DNA of 64,000 nucleotides from Tenuifilaceae bacterium CYCD (GTDB taxonomy: Bacteria > Bacteroidota > Bacteroidia > Bacteroidales > Tenuifilaceae). The first letter of the stretch is position 1, and the number at the start of each line of letters is the position of its first letter. Below are positions 45,340-56,465 of this stretch, one piece after another. Under the pieces are notes generated by a model. The model did no database searches. It was not told the origin of the DNA and worked only from the letters and a program-made list of their open reading frames with translations. Location: contig AP027304.1 in assembly GCA_036322835.1 (NCBI GenBank), forward strand, positions 620,001 to 684,000. The letters run 5' to 3'. The translations under genes and the position numbers were made by a program.

Positions 45340-48300
45340 CTAGTGCGGGGAACTATTCCAGATTAGTCTATTAATTTTAAGGTATAATGCATCCGAATCG
45401 AGCGGTTTTGTAATATAATCATCACAACCACTTTCGATACTCTTATTCATTTCCGATTGTAGGGCATATGCCGTTTGAGCAATAATAGGCAATTCCGGCC
45501 TTAACTTCTTAAACTCAACCGCTAAATTATATCCATCGGAATCGGGCAATCGGATATCAAGTAAAACCAAGTCGATATCGTGCCTTTTGTTGAATATCTG
45601 CCTGGCCTCCTTAGCATTCATAGCAAAAAGTAAATGAGCTCCAGTTCTTTCAAGAACCTTTTCAAAGTATAGCCTAACATCTTTAGTATCCTCAACAATT
45701 AAGATATTTTTTCCGCTTAGATGCAATTCCCCAGCCAGGGTGCTAGATATTTCATGTTTTAATTTTTCGCTTTCTACAATTTCTTCTGTAACATATGGTA
45801 TTGTAAAGTAGAACTCAGAACCTTCTCCCATTTGGCTTTCAACCCAAATATTACCTCCTAGCAATTCGACCAAGCCCTTAGAAATTGCCAAGCCCAAACC
45901 GGAACCTCCATATAAACGCGAGTATGAGTCATCGGCCTGCCTGAAGCGCTCAAATATTAAGGCTTGATTTTCGGAAGAAATTCCAATACCCGAATCCTTA
46001 ACGTAGAACTGTATGTGCGGAAAGTCATCATCAATAACAAGTGTGTATCCAAACTTGACACTTCCGCTTGGAGTGAATTTTAGGGCGTTGCTCAAAAGGT
46101 TTGTAAGGATCTGCCTAATTCTTACCGGATCGGAGTAAATAATGAACGGTGAAGAATTGGCCAACTCTGGATGGAACAGCATAGTCTTAGCCGCTTCTCT
46201 GGATTTGAGTTGTGCGGAAAATACCATATAGAGTTCCTCCATGTACTGATTAAGATTAAACGAACTCTTTGAGATTCTTAACTGATTCGACTGGATCTTT
46301 GAAATATCAATGATATCCTCGATCAGCGATAAAAGTTGATTCCCGCTGTTCTGAATTAAATCAATATATTGTTTACCAGTTTCAGAGAGCTGTTCATCGC
46401 TTCGCAGAAGCTGAATAAAACCTAGCACCGCATTCATCGGAGAGCGAATTTCGTGGCTCATATTTGAAAGGAATGCAGTTTTTAGTCGATCCGATTCCTC
46501 AGCCCTCTCCTTTGCTCTGATTAATTCCTGCTCGGTTAGTTTCCGTTCAGTTATATCGTTGGCAATTCCAACCATTGCGATAGGCTTCCCATCATCGTCA
46601 ACCACAGCTGAAGTTGAAAGGGATATAGGGAATATCGAACCATCCTTTTTAACATTTATGAGCTCGCCTTGCCACCCCGATTTAAAAGTATCATCCAGAA
46701 TCTGCTTGTCCAACTCTTTCCCCGAATCGGGAGGTTTAAGAATTGATGTATTCTTTCCTATTATTTCGTCGTAGCTATATCCGTATATTTCCATAAAGGC
46801 TGGATTAACAAATATGAAGTTATTGTCCAAATCGGTTATGGAAATGCTGTCATTGGCATTCAAGATTGCCTGAGCAAGCATTTTAATTTCCTCCTCGGCT
46901 TTTTTCCTCTGGGTGATATCGCGCTGCAGAATTAAAAATATATCATCACCTGCAGGAAAAATCCTCGATTCGTAGAAATATATCTGAGAATTTGCCGATA
47001 CATTATACTCAAAAGTTTGCAATGTCTGGGTCGATTTACATAAATCTATAGCATTGGTGAACTTTTGAAAAGTTTCCCGTGGAAAAAATTCACCAAGTGA
47101 TTTCCCAATCATATCAAACTTCAACTCAGGATAATAAACTTGATCGGTTGGTGCAAAATCAACTAACATACCAGAACTGGATATTCGGAATAACTGATCG
47201 GGGATAGCCATTACCATTGCTCGGAACTTTGCCTCACTTTCTCGCATCGCATCAGTAGCTAATTTCCTATCCGTAATATCAAGCATTACACCATCCAAAT
47301 ACTGAAGTGTTCCTGCTTTATCAAATTGTACCCGTACCTGATTTCTCACCCAAATATTTTTGCCATTGACCATTTTCATCGGTATTTCGTCGTAATGGTC
47401 AAGTTCCTTGCTATTATAATATAGACATCGCTTGAAAAAATCATCAATGGAAAACTCTTCGATACTTCTTCCAATTATTTGATCCGTTTTCGAAAAACCT
47501 AAAATTTTTGCAAAAGTAGTATTGGTATAAACAATAGCTCCATTTGCCGATAGTCTATACATACCAACAGGAACGGACTCGGTTAATGACCTGTACTTGT
47601 CCTCGCTCTCCTTTAAAACAGCTTCAGCATTTTTCCTTTCAGAGATATCGCGAAGCATAGCCATTACCACCTGCAATCCAAAGTAATTCCCCTTGCTAAG
47701 CATGATTTCACTAGGAACTACTTCTCCAGATTTTTTTCTTCCCCAAAAATCAAAGGTTTGGCTATGTCCCTGAAATGCCAGTTTAATTCTTTTTTTGATC
47801 TCCGAATGATCATTTAAGCCAGCACCTGCAATATCGTCAATGGTTAATCCAACAATCTCGGGTTTCGAGTAACCGTATAAATTTTGTCCACTCAAATTAA
47901 TGTCCAAAAATATTCCGCTTGAATCGAGAATACAAATAGCCTCACTCGAATTATCGAATAGTCCTCTGTAACTCTCTTCGCTCTCGCGTATAGCCTTTTC
48001 AGTTTCCTTCCGTAAACTGATATCACGAATGAAAACAACAGTAATAGTATCGCCTTGAAGTTGTGTCAAATTCACATTGAATTCGACATGAATTGGCTCA
48101 TTCTTAGAACTAATCAATGTAGTTTCATAGATTGAAGGCTCTTTAATCCCCTGTAATCTTCGCTTATTCCGCACCGAAATTCGCTCGCGCTCTTTCGGAT
48201 GAAGAAATGTTGTTATTGGTTTGCCAATAAAATCGGACTCACAAATGGATAGCATCTCCATTACTCGAGGATTAGCATATGTTATTACTCCATCCTTAGC

Positions 48301-49158
48301 GTAAATAATTCCATCACTGGAATGCTCAACAAGTATCTGATATTTCTCCATCGATTCAAACAAAGCTTCCTCGGCATACTTAGCCCTCGATATATCGGTG
48401 GAAACAACCATTATCCCGAAATTTCCATCGGGAAATATCACCCTAGTTTCATGTAGTTGAACGTAACGCTTAGAGCCATCCTTGCGGACATTGTAAACCT
48501 CTGTGATTAAGGATTCGCCATCTAGAATTTTTTTGATATTAATGTCTACCTGAGAGGTTCCCTCCTGAGGCACTAAATCATGAAAGCGCATTTTTATCAG
48601 TTCCTGAGGCGAGTAACCTAAAATATCCCCCGCGGCATAATTGGTATAAACAATATTGCCATGCGAATCGCCGAGTAAAACCCCATTAGGCGATTGCTCA
48701 AAAAGAATCCGCCACGCCTGCTCCTCCGATAGTATCTTTTTCAACCGAACATGGTTTGAATTGGGATTGTTATCGGAAAATATAGATGCAAAATTTTGTT
48801 TACGCTTTAAATTGGTGAGTTCAATCGCCAGTTCCAACTCTTTAACCGTAAAATTTGGATTTATGAAGTTAGACTCATTGATAATTTCGTACTCATCAAG
48901 TTGATAGGAGTATTCACTATCACTATAGAAAAGGAAAGGCTTTTCTATATACTTTTGCGACAGCCTAATAAAAAATTCTTTCTGCTTTATATCGCCTATG
49001 CCAACAATTGCAACACTAAAATTTGGAAGTTCAATATCCTTTGTAATGTTGTCGAGAATGATACAGGAATATCCTAGGCTTTCAAGGTGACTTAAAAACC
49101 GAGACGTTGGTAAGATATTATTAACTAGCAACAATGCTACTTTTGCAGCCATAGGCAA
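45340..49158 (-). CDS. Soluble six-PAS hybrid histidine kinase
   Basis: The 1272-residue protein has no membrane segment. Residues 1-120 resemble a degenerate receiver domain (VALLLVNNILPTSRFL, then VAIVGIGD). Six PAS domains follow between about 145 and 870, each with a short coiled link (RESEESYRGLF, KESEDKYRSL, RESEAKFRAM). The kinase core has H902 in FLSNMSHEIRSPMNAV and an ATP domain with DSGIGIS and GGSGLGLAI. A C-terminal receiver has D1201 in LVLLDIRLPDSDGYN. It would sense cytoplasmic signals through the PAS domains and pass phosphate to its own receiver. No partner regulator or phosphotransfer protein is beside it. Confidence 0.93.
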   Translation of the reverse strand: MPMAAKVALLLVNNILPTSRFLSHLESLGYSCIILDNITKDIELPNFSVAIVGIGDIKQKEFFIRLSQKYIEKPFLFYSDSEYSYQLDEYEIINESNFINPNFTVKELELAIELTNLKRKQNFASIFSDNNPNSNHVRLKKILSEEQAWRILFEQSPNGVLLGDSHGNIVYTNYAAGDILGYSPQELIKMRFHDLVPQEGTSQVDINIKKILDGESLITEVYNVRKDGSKRYVQLHETRVIFPDGNFGIMVVSTDISRAKYAEEALFESMEKYQILVEHSSDGIIYAKDGVITYANPRVMEMLSICESDFIGKPITTFLHPKERERISVRNKRRLQGIKEPSIYETTLISSKNEPIHVEFNVNLTQLQGDTITVVFIRDISLRKETEKAIRESEESYRGLFDNSSEAICILDSSGIFLDINLSGQNLYGYSKPEIVGLTIDDIAGAGLNDHSEIKKRIKLAFQGHSQTFDFWGRKKSGEVVPSEIMLSKGNYFGLQVVMAMLRDISERKNAEAVLKESEDKYRSLTESVPVGMYRLSANGAIVYTNTTFAKILGFSKTDQIIGRSIEEFSIDDFFKRCLYYNSKELDHYDEIPMKMVNGKNIWVRNQVRVQFDKAGTLQYLDGVMLDITDRKLATDAMRESEAKFRAMVMAIPDQLFRISSSGMLVDFAPTDQVYYPELKFDMIGKSLGEFFPRETFQKFTNAIDLCKSTQTLQTFEYNVSANSQIYFYESRIFPAGDDIFLILQRDITQRKKAEEEIKMLAQAILNANDSISITDLDNNFIFVNPAFMEIYGYSYDEIIGKNTSILKPPDSGKELDKQILDDTFKSGWQGELINVKKDGSIFPISLSTSAVVDDDGKPIAMVGIANDITERKLTEQELIRAKERAEESDRLKTAFLSNMSHEIRSPMNAVLGFIQLLRSDEQLSETGKQYIDLIQNSGNQLLSLIEDIIDISKIQSNQLRISKSSFNLNQYMEELYMVFSAQLKSREAAKTMLFHPELANSSPFIIYSDPVRIRQILTNLLSNALKFTPSGSVKFGYTLVIDDDFPHIQFYVKDSGIGISSENQALIFERFRQADDSYSRLYGGSGLGLAISKGLVELLGGNIWVESQMGEGSEFYFTIPYVTEEIVESEKLKHEISSTLAGELHLSGKNILIVEDTKDVRLYFEKVLERTGAHLLFAMNAKEARQIFNKRHDIDLVLLDIRLPDSDGYNLAVEFKKLRPELPIIAQTAYALQSEMNKSIESGCDDYITKPLDSDALYLKINRLIWNSSPH

Positions 49159-49216
49159 AGTAGTTTACGCTGTTAAATTATAATATTTTTTTGATTCTAA
49201 ATGCAGTTGAAACAAA

Positions 49217-49242
49217 AAACCCTGCGATAATACGCAGGGTTT
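49217..49242 (-). terminator. Terminator of glnA
   Basis: AAACCCTGCG (49217-49226) pairs with CGCAGGGTTT (49233-49242). On the minus strand a run of T residues follows. It lies about 20 bp after the glnA stop codon. Confidence 0.9.
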
Positions 49243-49260
49243 GATGTAATTATGGAAAGT

Positions 49261-50772
49261 TTAGGCGATATGAATATATTGCTCCACCAACTGCTTAATT
49301 TCTTCGGTTTTACCATATATCTTTTCGCTTAAACCCTTATCGTTATAAGATTTGAGCTTTTTGATTTTAGAATCAATCATTCCTTTTGGGAAAATACCAT
49401 CGGCCTCAAAGGTTGAGCGTTTCTTATCCAACACTTCAGCCGATTCAAAACACGAAGCGGGTAGTTGATTTAGCGTAGCCAATTTATCCTTAAACTCTGG
49501 GCTAAAGATATTTACATGAGCATATAGCTTCTCGGCCATTTCAAGTGAATCGGCACGACGAATACCATTTAACGATGCGATGATTAAACCGGCAACGGTT
49601 AAGTATGGATCAGCAGAGCCATCGGCAACGCGGAACTCGTAGGTTTGCTTACTTTCCCTTGGACCTTGGCAACCGCACTCAACGGGGTTTGCATCGGCAA
49701 TCATATTATTTGCACCAGTCCATCCCAGTGGAACACGCACAACAACTGAACGATTCCTATCGCCCCAGCAAATATAGGTTGGAGCCTCTTGGTGTGGAAC
49801 TAAACGTAAATATGAGGTTGGTATAGTATTTCCAAAAGCAGTTAATGCATCTGCTGAATCCAGAATACCCGCGATCATTCTTTTTGCCAATGGGCTTAAC
49901 TTATTGTCCTCAACAAGTAAGTTATGACCATCCTTTTCAACCATCATATGGAAGTGCAAACCGCTACCAGCTTTACCAACAATAATTTTAGGTGCAAAAC
50001 TAATATCAACGCCATACCTATATCCTAACATTCGAACAACCCACTTTGCAATAACCAACTGGTCAACAGCATCCTCTGCATTAGTTGGCAAGAACTCAAT
50101 CTCGTGCTGTTCGTAGAGTTTATCCTCGGTCATAAAACACCCAACCTCTGCATGACCGTACTTTATTTTTCCTCCGGCCTGAGCAATGTAGATAAGCGCC
50201 TCTCTACGAAGATTTTCCCATTTTGCAAATGGTTCGGATGAATGGTAACCCTTTTGGTCTACTCCGGGATAAAAATCTTCACGTTCGCTAATAACATAGT
50301 ACTCCAACTCGGCTAAAGCCTTAAAAGTATAGCCTGTTTCCTTCTTGAATAAATCGTGTGCCTTTCGAAGAACATTTTCAGGTGAACTCTCAAGTGGCTT
50401 TCCAGTATTATCGTAGAATGAGCAAAGAATATCAATAGCGGGAACTTCTGAGAATGGATTCACAAAAGCAGTGCGGTAACGAGGAATCACGTATAAATCG
50501 CTACTTCCTGCCTCGATAAACGAGAAAAGGCTACTTCCATCAACACGTTCACCAGCCGATAGTATTGAATCGAGGTGATCTTTAGATGTGATAACAAAAT
50601 TCAGTGTTTTAAGCTTTCCGTCTTCGGCAACATAGCGGAAGTTTACCATTTCAATATCGTTCTCCTCACAAAAGCGAATAATATCTGCCTTAGTGAATTC
50701 TGATGATGGCTTTTTCAGGAAACGAACCAACTGGTTTGGGTTCATCAAGATTTCTGAATCGTTCATTTTCAC
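49261..50772 (-). CDS. glnA: Glutamine synthetase
   Basis: The 503-residue enzyme has GS-type signature segments: YTFKALAELEYYVI with metal ligands, AGSGLHFHMMVEKDG, and LRLVPHQEAPTYICWGDRNRSVV. It joins ammonia to glutamate with ATP. Its first residues (MNDSEILMNPNQLVRFL) and its C-terminus lack the Tyr adenylylation site of enterobacterial GlnA, so control is probably by other means. ATG 50766 is a possible alternative start. A -7 box precedes it and a strong terminator follows, so it is transcribed alone. Confidence 0.94.
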   Translation of the reverse strand: MKMNDSEILMNPNQLVRFLKKPSSEFTKADIIRFCEENDIEMVNFRYVAEDGKLKTLNFVITSKDHLDSILSAGERVDGSSLFSFIEAGSSDLYVIPRYRTAFVNPFSEVPAIDILCSFYDNTGKPLESSPENVLRKAHDLFKKETGYTFKALAELEYYVISEREDFYPGVDQKGYHSSEPFAKWENLRREALIYIAQAGGKIKYGHAEVGCFMTEDKLYEQHEIEFLPTNAEDAVDQLVIAKWVVRMLGYRYGVDISFAPKIIVGKAGSGLHFHMMVEKDGHNLLVEDNKLSPLAKRMIAGILDSADALTAFGNTIPTSYLRLVPHQEAPTYICWGDRNRSVVVRVPLGWTGANNMIADANPVECGCQGPRESKQTYEFRVADGSADPYLTVAGLIIASLNGIRRADSLEMAEKLYAHVNIFSPEFKDKLATLNQLPASCFESAEVLDKKRSTFEADGIFPKGMIDSKIKKLKSYNDKGLSEKIYGKTEEIKQLVEQYIHIA

Positions 50773-50796
50773 CCGTTTTTAATTTTTTAATTTTGC

Positions 50797-50804
50797 CAAA
50801 ACTA
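50797..50804 (-). promoter_or_regulatory. -7 box of glnA
   Basis: TAGTTTTG on the minus strand matches TAnnTTTG and gives a leader of roughly 20-25 nt before the start codon. Confidence 0.5.
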
Positions 50805-50913
50805 CTAAATATTACATACTTAAATACTTTTGGGTTAATGTTTCTTAACATCATTTTACAACACCTATGCCCGATGTCAGAAAATTACACCAACAGATTA
50901 TTTCTTTATAGAA

Positions 50914-50947
50914 AAATAGCCCAAACCGATTTGATCGAGGGCTATTT
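50914..50947 (-). terminator. Terminator of valS
   Basis: AAATAGCCC (50914-50922) and GGGCTATTT (50939-50947) form a 9-bp stem; the intervening bases hold a smaller AAACCGATTT hairpin. On the minus strand it runs into TTTTC. It lies about 22 bp after the valS stop codon. Confidence 0.8.
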
Positions 50948-50969
50948 TGTTTAATCTTTATCCTGAAAT

Positions 50970-53606
50970 CTATTTAAGAGCAGCAATTCGCTCCTCTAAT
51001 GTTTGAATCTTGGTCTCAGCATCGGCTTGCTTTTTACGCTCAAGATCAACCACGTTGGCTGGCGCACTATTTACAAAGCGTTCGTTGCTCAACTTCTTCA
51101 TAACACTTTCCAAGAAACCTTTAGTATAGTTAAGCTCCTCTATCAACTTAGCCTTCTCCTCTGCCGCATCGACCAAACCTTCTAGCGGAACGTAAATTTC
51201 AATTGTCCCAACCATAAACGAAGCAGCACCATCAACCTTAGCCTCAACATAACTTAACTTGTCTAAGCCGGCAAGTTTAACAATAATTGCCTCGTTACCT
51301 TCAGCAAACTTATCGTTTGAACGAATGGAAGTGGAGAGTAGTTGCTTTATTGCAATATTCTTCTCCTGACGAATTGTTCTTACCCCTGCAATTATCTCCT
51401 TCACTGTATCGAACTTCTCAAGAATATTGGCATCGAAACCATTTGACTTTGGCATCAGGCTAACCATAATGCTTTCGCCATCGTTTCGGTCGCGCAAGTG
51501 CTGCCATAACTCCTCGGTGATAAATGGCATATATGGGTGAAGCAGAGAAAGAATCTTTTCAAATATATCAAGGGTTGCCTTGTACGTTTTGCCATCGATA
51601 GGCTGACCGTATGCTGGTTTTATAATTTCCAAGTACCACGATGAGAACTCATCCCAGAAAAGCTTGTAAAGGTTCATCAATGCCTCCGAAATACGATACT
51701 TATCGAAATCATCGTCGGCCTGCTCAATTGCTTTATCTAACTGGTTGCTGAACCACTCAACACCTGCGCGAGCATACTCGGGCTGTGCGGCATTCTTGTC
51801 AACCTGCCAACCTTTAACCAAGCGGAATGCATTCCATATTTTGTTACAGAAATTACGTCCCTGCTCGGTTAATGCCTCATCGAAAAGCAAGTCGTTACCG
51901 GCAGGCGAGCATAGTAGCATACCCACCCGGACTCCATCGGCACCGTACTTTACAATAAGATCAAGCGGATCGGGAGAGTTGCCCAATTGCTTACTCATTT
52001 TACGGTGCAAATGGTCGCGCACAATACCTGTAAGGTAAACATTGCGGAAAGGCTTTTCGCCCATATACTCGTAACCAGCAATAATCATACGTGCCACCCA
52101 GAAGAACAGAATTTCGGGAGCGGTAATTAAATCGTTGGTTGGATAGTAGTACTTTATATCTTTATTTTCAGGATCGAGAATTCCGTTGAAAACAGAAATT
52201 GGCCACAACCAAGAGCTGAACCAAGTATCAAGCACATCGTCATCCTGACGTAAATCGGAAATTTTAAGGTTCGAATTTCCGGTTTCCTTCTTAGCTAATT
52301 CTAGCGCTTCTGCTTCATTATTGGCAACTACATAACCACCTTCAGGCAAGTACCATGCTGGAACACGATGTCCCCACCATAGTTGACGAGAAAGACACCA
52401 ATCCTTCACATTCTCCATCCAGTGACGGTATGTATTTACAAACTTAGGAGGATACAATTCAATATTACCATCGATAACCGCATCTAACGCAGGTTGAGAG
52501 AGTTCCTTCATACGGAGAAACCACTGCATCGATAGTTTTGGCTCAATTACGGCATCGGTACGCTCGCTGAAACCAACCTTATTAACGTAATCCTCAATCT
52601 TTGCAAGACTTCCGGCTTTCTCCAAATCACCAACGATAACCTTACGCACCTCGAACCTGTCCATTCCAACATAAAGTTGAGCCGCTGGGCTTAAGGTTCC
52701 ATTATCGTTAAAAATGTCGATAGATTGAAGCCTGTGCTTCTCACCTAGCATATAGTCGTTAATATCGTGAGCAGGAGTAACCTTTAATGCGCCAGTACCG
52801 AACTCCATATCAACATACTCATCATATATAATGGGTACACTGCGGTTGATAAGCGGCACAATAACGTGCTTGCCTTTCAAATTAGCGTATCGTGGGTCGT
52901 TGGGGTTTACACAAACAGCAGTATCACCCAAAATTGTTTCAGGACGAGTGGTTGCAATTGTTACAAAACCATCCTCACCATCAATTTTATATTTTAGGTA
53001 ATAGATTTTGCTCTGAACCTCACGGTATATAACCTCTTCGTCCGAAACAGCGGTTTTAGCCTGAGGATCCCAGTTAACCATTCGAACTCCTCGATATATC
53101 TTACCTTTCTTGTAAAGATCAACAAAAACGTGGATAACACTAGCCGAAAGGGTTTCGTCCATAGTAAAACTGGTACGTTCCCAATCGCACGATGCTCCTA
53201 ACTTTTTAAGCTGCTCAAGGATAATTCCACCGTGCTTCTCCTTCCACTCCCAAGCGTGCTTTAGGAATTCTTCACGGGTGAGTGATGATTTCTCGATGCC
53301 TTCAGCCTTCAGCTTGTTTACAACCTTAGCCTCGGTAGCAATTGAGGCGTGGTCGGTGCCAGGAACCCAGCAAGCATTTTTGCCCTTCATACGGGCACGA
53401 CGGACCAGTACATCCTGCAATGTATTGTTTAACATATGCCCCATATGTAACACGCCAGTAACATTGGGCGGGGGGATTACAATACAGTATGGCTCACGCT
53501 CATCGGGAGTAGAGTGGAAAAACCCTTTATCCATCCAGTACTTGTACCACTTGTCCTCAACCTCAATAGGGTTGTACTTTGCCGATAGTTCCTTATTATT
53601 ATTCAT
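50970..53606 (-). CDS. valS: Valyl-tRNA synthetase
   Basis: The 878-residue class I enzyme has [13 protein letters not shown] (the HIGH motif), an editing domain ([28 protein letters not shown]), [13 protein letters not shown] (the KMSKS motif) and a C-terminal coiled-coil arm that ends [18 protein letters not shown]. It charges tRNA(Val). It has its own promoter and terminator. Confidence 0.98.
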   Translation of the reverse strand: MNNNKELSAKYNPIEVEDKWYKYWMDKGFFHSTPDEREPYCIVIPPPNVTGVLHMGHMLNNTLQDVLVRRARMKGKNACWVPGTDHASIATEAKVVNKLKAEGIEKSSLTREEFLKHAWEWKEKHGGIILEQLKKLGASCDWERTSFTMDETLSASVIHVFVDLYKKGKIYRGVRMVNWDPQAKTAVSDEEVIYREVQSKIYYLKYKIDGEDGFVTIATTRPETILGDTAVCVNPNDPRYANLKGKHVIVPLINRSVPIIYDEYVDMEFGTGALKVTPAHDINDYMLGEKHRLQSIDIFNDNGTLSPAAQLYVGMDRFEVRKVIVGDLEKAGSLAKIEDYVNKVGFSERTDAVIEPKLSMQWFLRMKELSQPALDAVIDGNIELYPPKFVNTYRHWMENVKDWCLSRQLWWGHRVPAWYLPEGGYVVANNEAEALELAKKETGNSNLKISDLRQDDDVLDTWFSSWLWPISVFNGILDPENKDIKYYYPTNDLITAPEILFFWVARMIIAGYEYMGEKPFRNVYLTGIVRDHLHRKMSKQLGNSPDPLDLIVKYGADGVRVGMLLCSPAGNDLLFDEALTEQGRNFCNKIWNAFRLVKGWQVDKNAAQPEYARAGVEWFSNQLDKAIEQADDDFDKYRISEALMNLYKLFWDEFSSWYLEIIKPAYGQPIDGKTYKATLDIFEKILSLLHPYMPFITEELWQHLRDRNDGESIMVSLMPKSNGFDANILEKFDTVKEIIAGVRTIRQEKNIAIKQLLSTSIRSNDKFAEGNEAIIVKLAGLDKLSYVEAKVDGAASFMVGTIEIYVPLEGLVDAAEEKAKLIEELNYTKGFLESVMKKLSNERFVNSAPANVVDLERKKQADAETKIQTLEERIAALK

Positions 53607-53630
53607 TTGTCATTAAAAAAAGTCGAACCG

Positions 53631-53638
53631 CAAAAATA
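53631..53638 (-). promoter_or_regulatory. -7 box of valS
   Basis: TATTTTTG on the minus strand matches TAnnTTTG, with a leader of about 15-20 nt. Confidence 0.5.
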
Positions 53639-53691
53639 ATAAAATTTGGAGGTTAAAAGATAAAAGATGAGTTTGTTGAATGAATTAATAG

Positions 53692-53726
53692 TAAAAAAGA
53701 ACGGCCACTCATAAGAGCGGCCATTC
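53692..53726 (-). terminator. Terminator of the coiled-coil protein gene
   Basis: On the minus strand a 12-bp stem with two G-U pairs (53726-53715 with 53710-53699) and a 4-nt loop runs into TTTTTTAC. It lies about 20 bp after the stop codon at 53746. Confidence 0.85.
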
Positions 53727-53745
53727 CCTTTGTATAGTTAGAATT

Positions 53746-54276
53746 CTATTTACTTGCCTTTTCCAAAGCCTTTTCTGCTTCCTTCAAAACCTTCTCGGCC
53801 TCCTTTTTCCCATCCTTCGCCTTTTTCATATTCTCGTCGCCCTTTTGAACCATCTTCTGTCCATTGTCATATTTTTTTAGAGCTGCCTTATACTTAACAT
53901 TCCAAGCCTTAAAATCTTCCTTAAACTTTGTTTCCGATGCCTTTATATCGGCTTTTGCGGCATTAACCTCTTCTTTATCTTTCGATCGGAGTTGCTTTTC
54001 TAATGGTTTTAACTCATTAAAGTGATCTTTTTCCAACATTTTTTGCTCGTTTTCTAAATCTTTAATTTCAGAGGAGGCCTCCTGCATAATTGTTTTACCA
54101 GCATCAATCAAACTATCCGCTGAGTTTACCTTCGCATCCGCTTTATCAAATTTTTCTTGAGCGGCTTTTACCTTCTCTTCTAACTTTTGAAGTTTAGGAT
54201 CCTGAGCAATTGCATTCTGATTAAAGAACATCATTCCTGCAAGTACAAAAGCATTTAGGAGTAAATATTTTCTCAT
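53746..54276 (-). CDS. Secreted coiled-coil protein
   Basis: From ATG 54276 the protein is 176 residues with a signal peptide (MRKYLLLNAFVLAGMMFFNQNAIAQ). An earlier ATG would place 17 odd residues ahead of the signal. The mature chain is almost entirely charged heptads (LQKLEEKVKAAQEKFDKAD, EKVLKEAEKALEKASK), so it is a long alpha-helical rod or hairpin in the periplasm. No family was recognised. It lies 134 bp downstream of the caspase-like gene, on the same strand, with a terminator in between; any link is positional only. Confidence 0.7.
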   Translation of the reverse strand: MRKYLLLNAFVLAGMMFFNQNAIAQDPKLQKLEEKVKAAQEKFDKADAKVNSADSLIDAGKTIMQEASSEIKDLENEQKMLEKDHFNELKPLEKQLRSKDKEEVNAAKADIKASETKFKEDFKAWNVKYKAALKKYDNGQKMVQKGDENMKKAKDGKKEAEKVLKEAEKALEKASK

Positions 54277-54360
54277 ATTCTTAGAGTTTATGGTTATTCG
54301 AATTGGGATAAAGTTTAATAAAAGCATTAACGTTAAAGAGCCATTTGTGTTTCGAAAATA

Positions 54361-54399
54361 TCAAAAAAGAAGGCTAGCCTACTATAAATTAGGCCAGCC
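54361..54399 (-). terminator. Terminator of the caspase-like gene
   Basis: GGCTAGCCTA (54372-54381) pairs with TAGGCCAGCC (54390-54399), with one G-U pair on the minus strand, and runs into TTCTTTTTTGA. It lies 12 bp after the stop codon at 54411. Confidence 0.85.
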
Positions 54400-54410
54400 C
54401 AAAACTCTAT

Positions 54411-56390
54411 TTACTTCTTTACAAAGATAAAGTCCCCGCCTTCGTCGCCTGCATCCTTAATATCGCCATAAACAGGCGTAACTGGGCTGCTGTTGATTAT
54501 AATGTCCTTTATGCTACCAAATATTTCCTCAGCAGTTATGTAATCCTTGGTATTACTGTTTAAACGACTTACCAACTGCTCTAAGAAGACACTTCTGTCG
54601 GGTACTTCTGTTAGATTTCCACTCGTCATGGCTTTTCGGCTAGGCGCATCATACGCTTTTTTGATAGGACTAGAACCTTCTTCAAAAGCCTTCCTCCCCC
54701 TAAAGATACTGCCACCAAAACAAGCATCGGCAATCAGTAGTGTGTGTTTCGATTTTATTGCAGCAACATAATCACGAATTTGACTGTTGGCCATCCAATT
54801 CGCAGTACTATTTGCTTTAGAATCGGTAGGAATCCAGTAACCAAAATCAGTTTCTTTGTCCCAAAAACCATGTCCAGCAAAGAATATCAACAAATTATCA
54901 TTTTTCCCAACCCTGCGGGTTAACCTATCAAGCTCGTTTATGATTTGTTCCCGAGTAGGATCCTTAATAAAGATGACATTGTTTGGATCAAACGTATATC
55001 GATTGATTAACACATTATACAGCTTTGTTGCATCACTAATTGGGTTATCAAGATCGGGAATATTACCATCTGAATAATCGTTGGCGCCCATGATTAAAGC
55101 GTAAAACTTTGGCGGAGCTTTTTGTTGATCAAAAACTAAATCTAGTTCTTCTGTGTCCCCCTTAGCAACCTTGCCCGATGGCGATTTCCGAAGCACGAAG
55201 AATTTCTTCTCCACGCTATTCTGACGTAAATCAACCGCACGTATTATAATTTCATTCTTACCAACCTCCAAGGGCACATTCGCCTCAAACGATCCATCGT
55301 TGCCCATTGTTGCCTCTGTACCATTAACTACAACCTCATAAATTCCGCTCTCGTCGGTAACCTTCCCTTTTATAACCATGCTTTCATCAGTTGTGGCAAA
55401 CTCTTCGCCACTTGCAAGAGAACGCAAACGCTTATCGTTCATTCCTATCAACGATTGAGCATAAGGCCGTCCTCGAGTAGCCTCTTTACCAACCAATGGC
55501 ACATTGGCAGGCTGAGTAAGGGCAATCTCTGGAGGATTCGAATCCACAACCTCTACTTTCTTAACAGTAAAATGCTGCAACCCGGAAACCAACTCAAATT
55601 TCTGAGTCTTCTCAACCTTCATGTTGCTGGTTTTAACGCTGGTAATAGGCAAATCGCGGAACTGTAATTTACCAATCTTAAGATCTATTCCGTAGGTTTC
55701 GTCAGTAATCAACTCAATACCTAAATCCAAACGCATAGCACGATCAAGGTCTGCAGGTATTCTTTCGAAAATAAATGATGCTTTAACAGTTTCACCCTGT
55801 TTTAGGGTTCGCTGAGGAGTAGAGTACCTCTCATTACCCTCAACCTCTGCTATTTTTCCTCGTTGAGCATCAAATTTGTGTTTATTAAAATCGGTTATAG
55901 TTATGAGTCCGTTGATCATTTTCAGATCGCGAGTTGGACCATTATTTTTAATCGAGAGTAAAAGTTCAATTTTATTATCGGCTATTCTATGAAAACTTTC
56001 CAGAGTGAATGTAACTTGCCGAAAATCGTCCTGAATTGGGACTGCTGACTTTGAATCAGCAACAAGCTTAAATAGAACATCGCTATCGAGTTCCTTCATA
56101 TCGTTCAATACATCCCATACTATTATTTGATCCCGACCACCAGGAACATTCGGGCCAACATTTCCTTTTACACTTTTTAGTGGTAAAAATGATTTTCCAC
56201 CATCGGTTGAATAGAACGGAGATACGTTAAATTGTTGACCAATTCCTTCGCCCGAAATAGCATATTCCAAGTTAATTTTTTCGCCAAGCTGCTTTGGGGT
56301 GAGCCTATTGAACTCCTGCGAATATCCGACCATGCTGTGTGTCAGCAAACTGATCAACGCTATCCCCAAGAAACGGACTAATGTTTTCAT
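54411..56390 (-). CDS. Exported caspase-family (C14) protease
   Basis: The 659-residue protein has a signal peptide (through GYSQ, residue 24). Residues 25-280 are beta-rich with no clear family. Residues 333-400 look like an immunoglobulin-like domain (MVIKGKVTDESGIYEVVVNG). The caspase/metacaspase domain fills 425-659, with H507 in FFAGHGFWD and C557 in IADACFGGS, the complete His-Cys dyad. It should cleave after a basic or acidic residue at the cell envelope; the substrate and activation cue are unknown. The LPP20-like gene lies 75 bp upstream on the same strand with no promoter between them, so the two form a pair. Confidence 0.86.
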   Translation of the reverse strand: MKTLVRFLGIALISLLTHSMVGYSQEFNRLTPKQLGEKINLEYAISGEGIGQQFNVSPFYSTDGGKSFLPLKSVKGNVGPNVPGGRDQIIVWDVLNDMKELDSDVLFKLVADSKSAVPIQDDFRQVTFTLESFHRIADNKIELLLSIKNNGPTRDLKMINGLITITDFNKHKFDAQRGKIAEVEGNERYSTPQRTLKQGETVKASFIFERIPADLDRAMRLDLGIELITDETYGIDLKIGKLQFRDLPITSVKTSNMKVEKTQKFELVSGLQHFTVKKVEVVDSNPPEIALTQPANVPLVGKEATRGRPYAQSLIGMNDKRLRSLASGEEFATTDESMVIKGKVTDESGIYEVVVNGTEATMGNDGSFEANVPLEVGKNEIIIRAVDLRQNSVEKKFFVLRKSPSGKVAKGDTEELDLVFDQQKAPPKFYALIMGANDYSDGNIPDLDNPISDATKLYNVLINRYTFDPNNVIFIKDPTREQIINELDRLTRRVGKNDNLLIFFAGHGFWDKETDFGYWIPTDSKANSTANWMANSQIRDYVAAIKSKHTLLIADACFGGSIFRGRKAFEEGSSPIKKAYDAPSRKAMTSGNLTEVPDRSVFLEQLVSRLNSNTKDYITAEEIFGSIKDIIINSSPVTPVYGDIKDAGDEGGDFIFVKK

Positions 56391-56465
56391 GTTTAAGGGT
56401 ATTTAATAGTTTTTTACAATTTACAATATTTTATTTTTCGTTTATCAACAAAAATGAAAATTGGT

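Noticed and set aside
52262-52276. A GGTTCGAAT-like string that recalls a tRNA T-arm
   Set aside because: It lies inside valS, in frame, with no cloverleaf around it.
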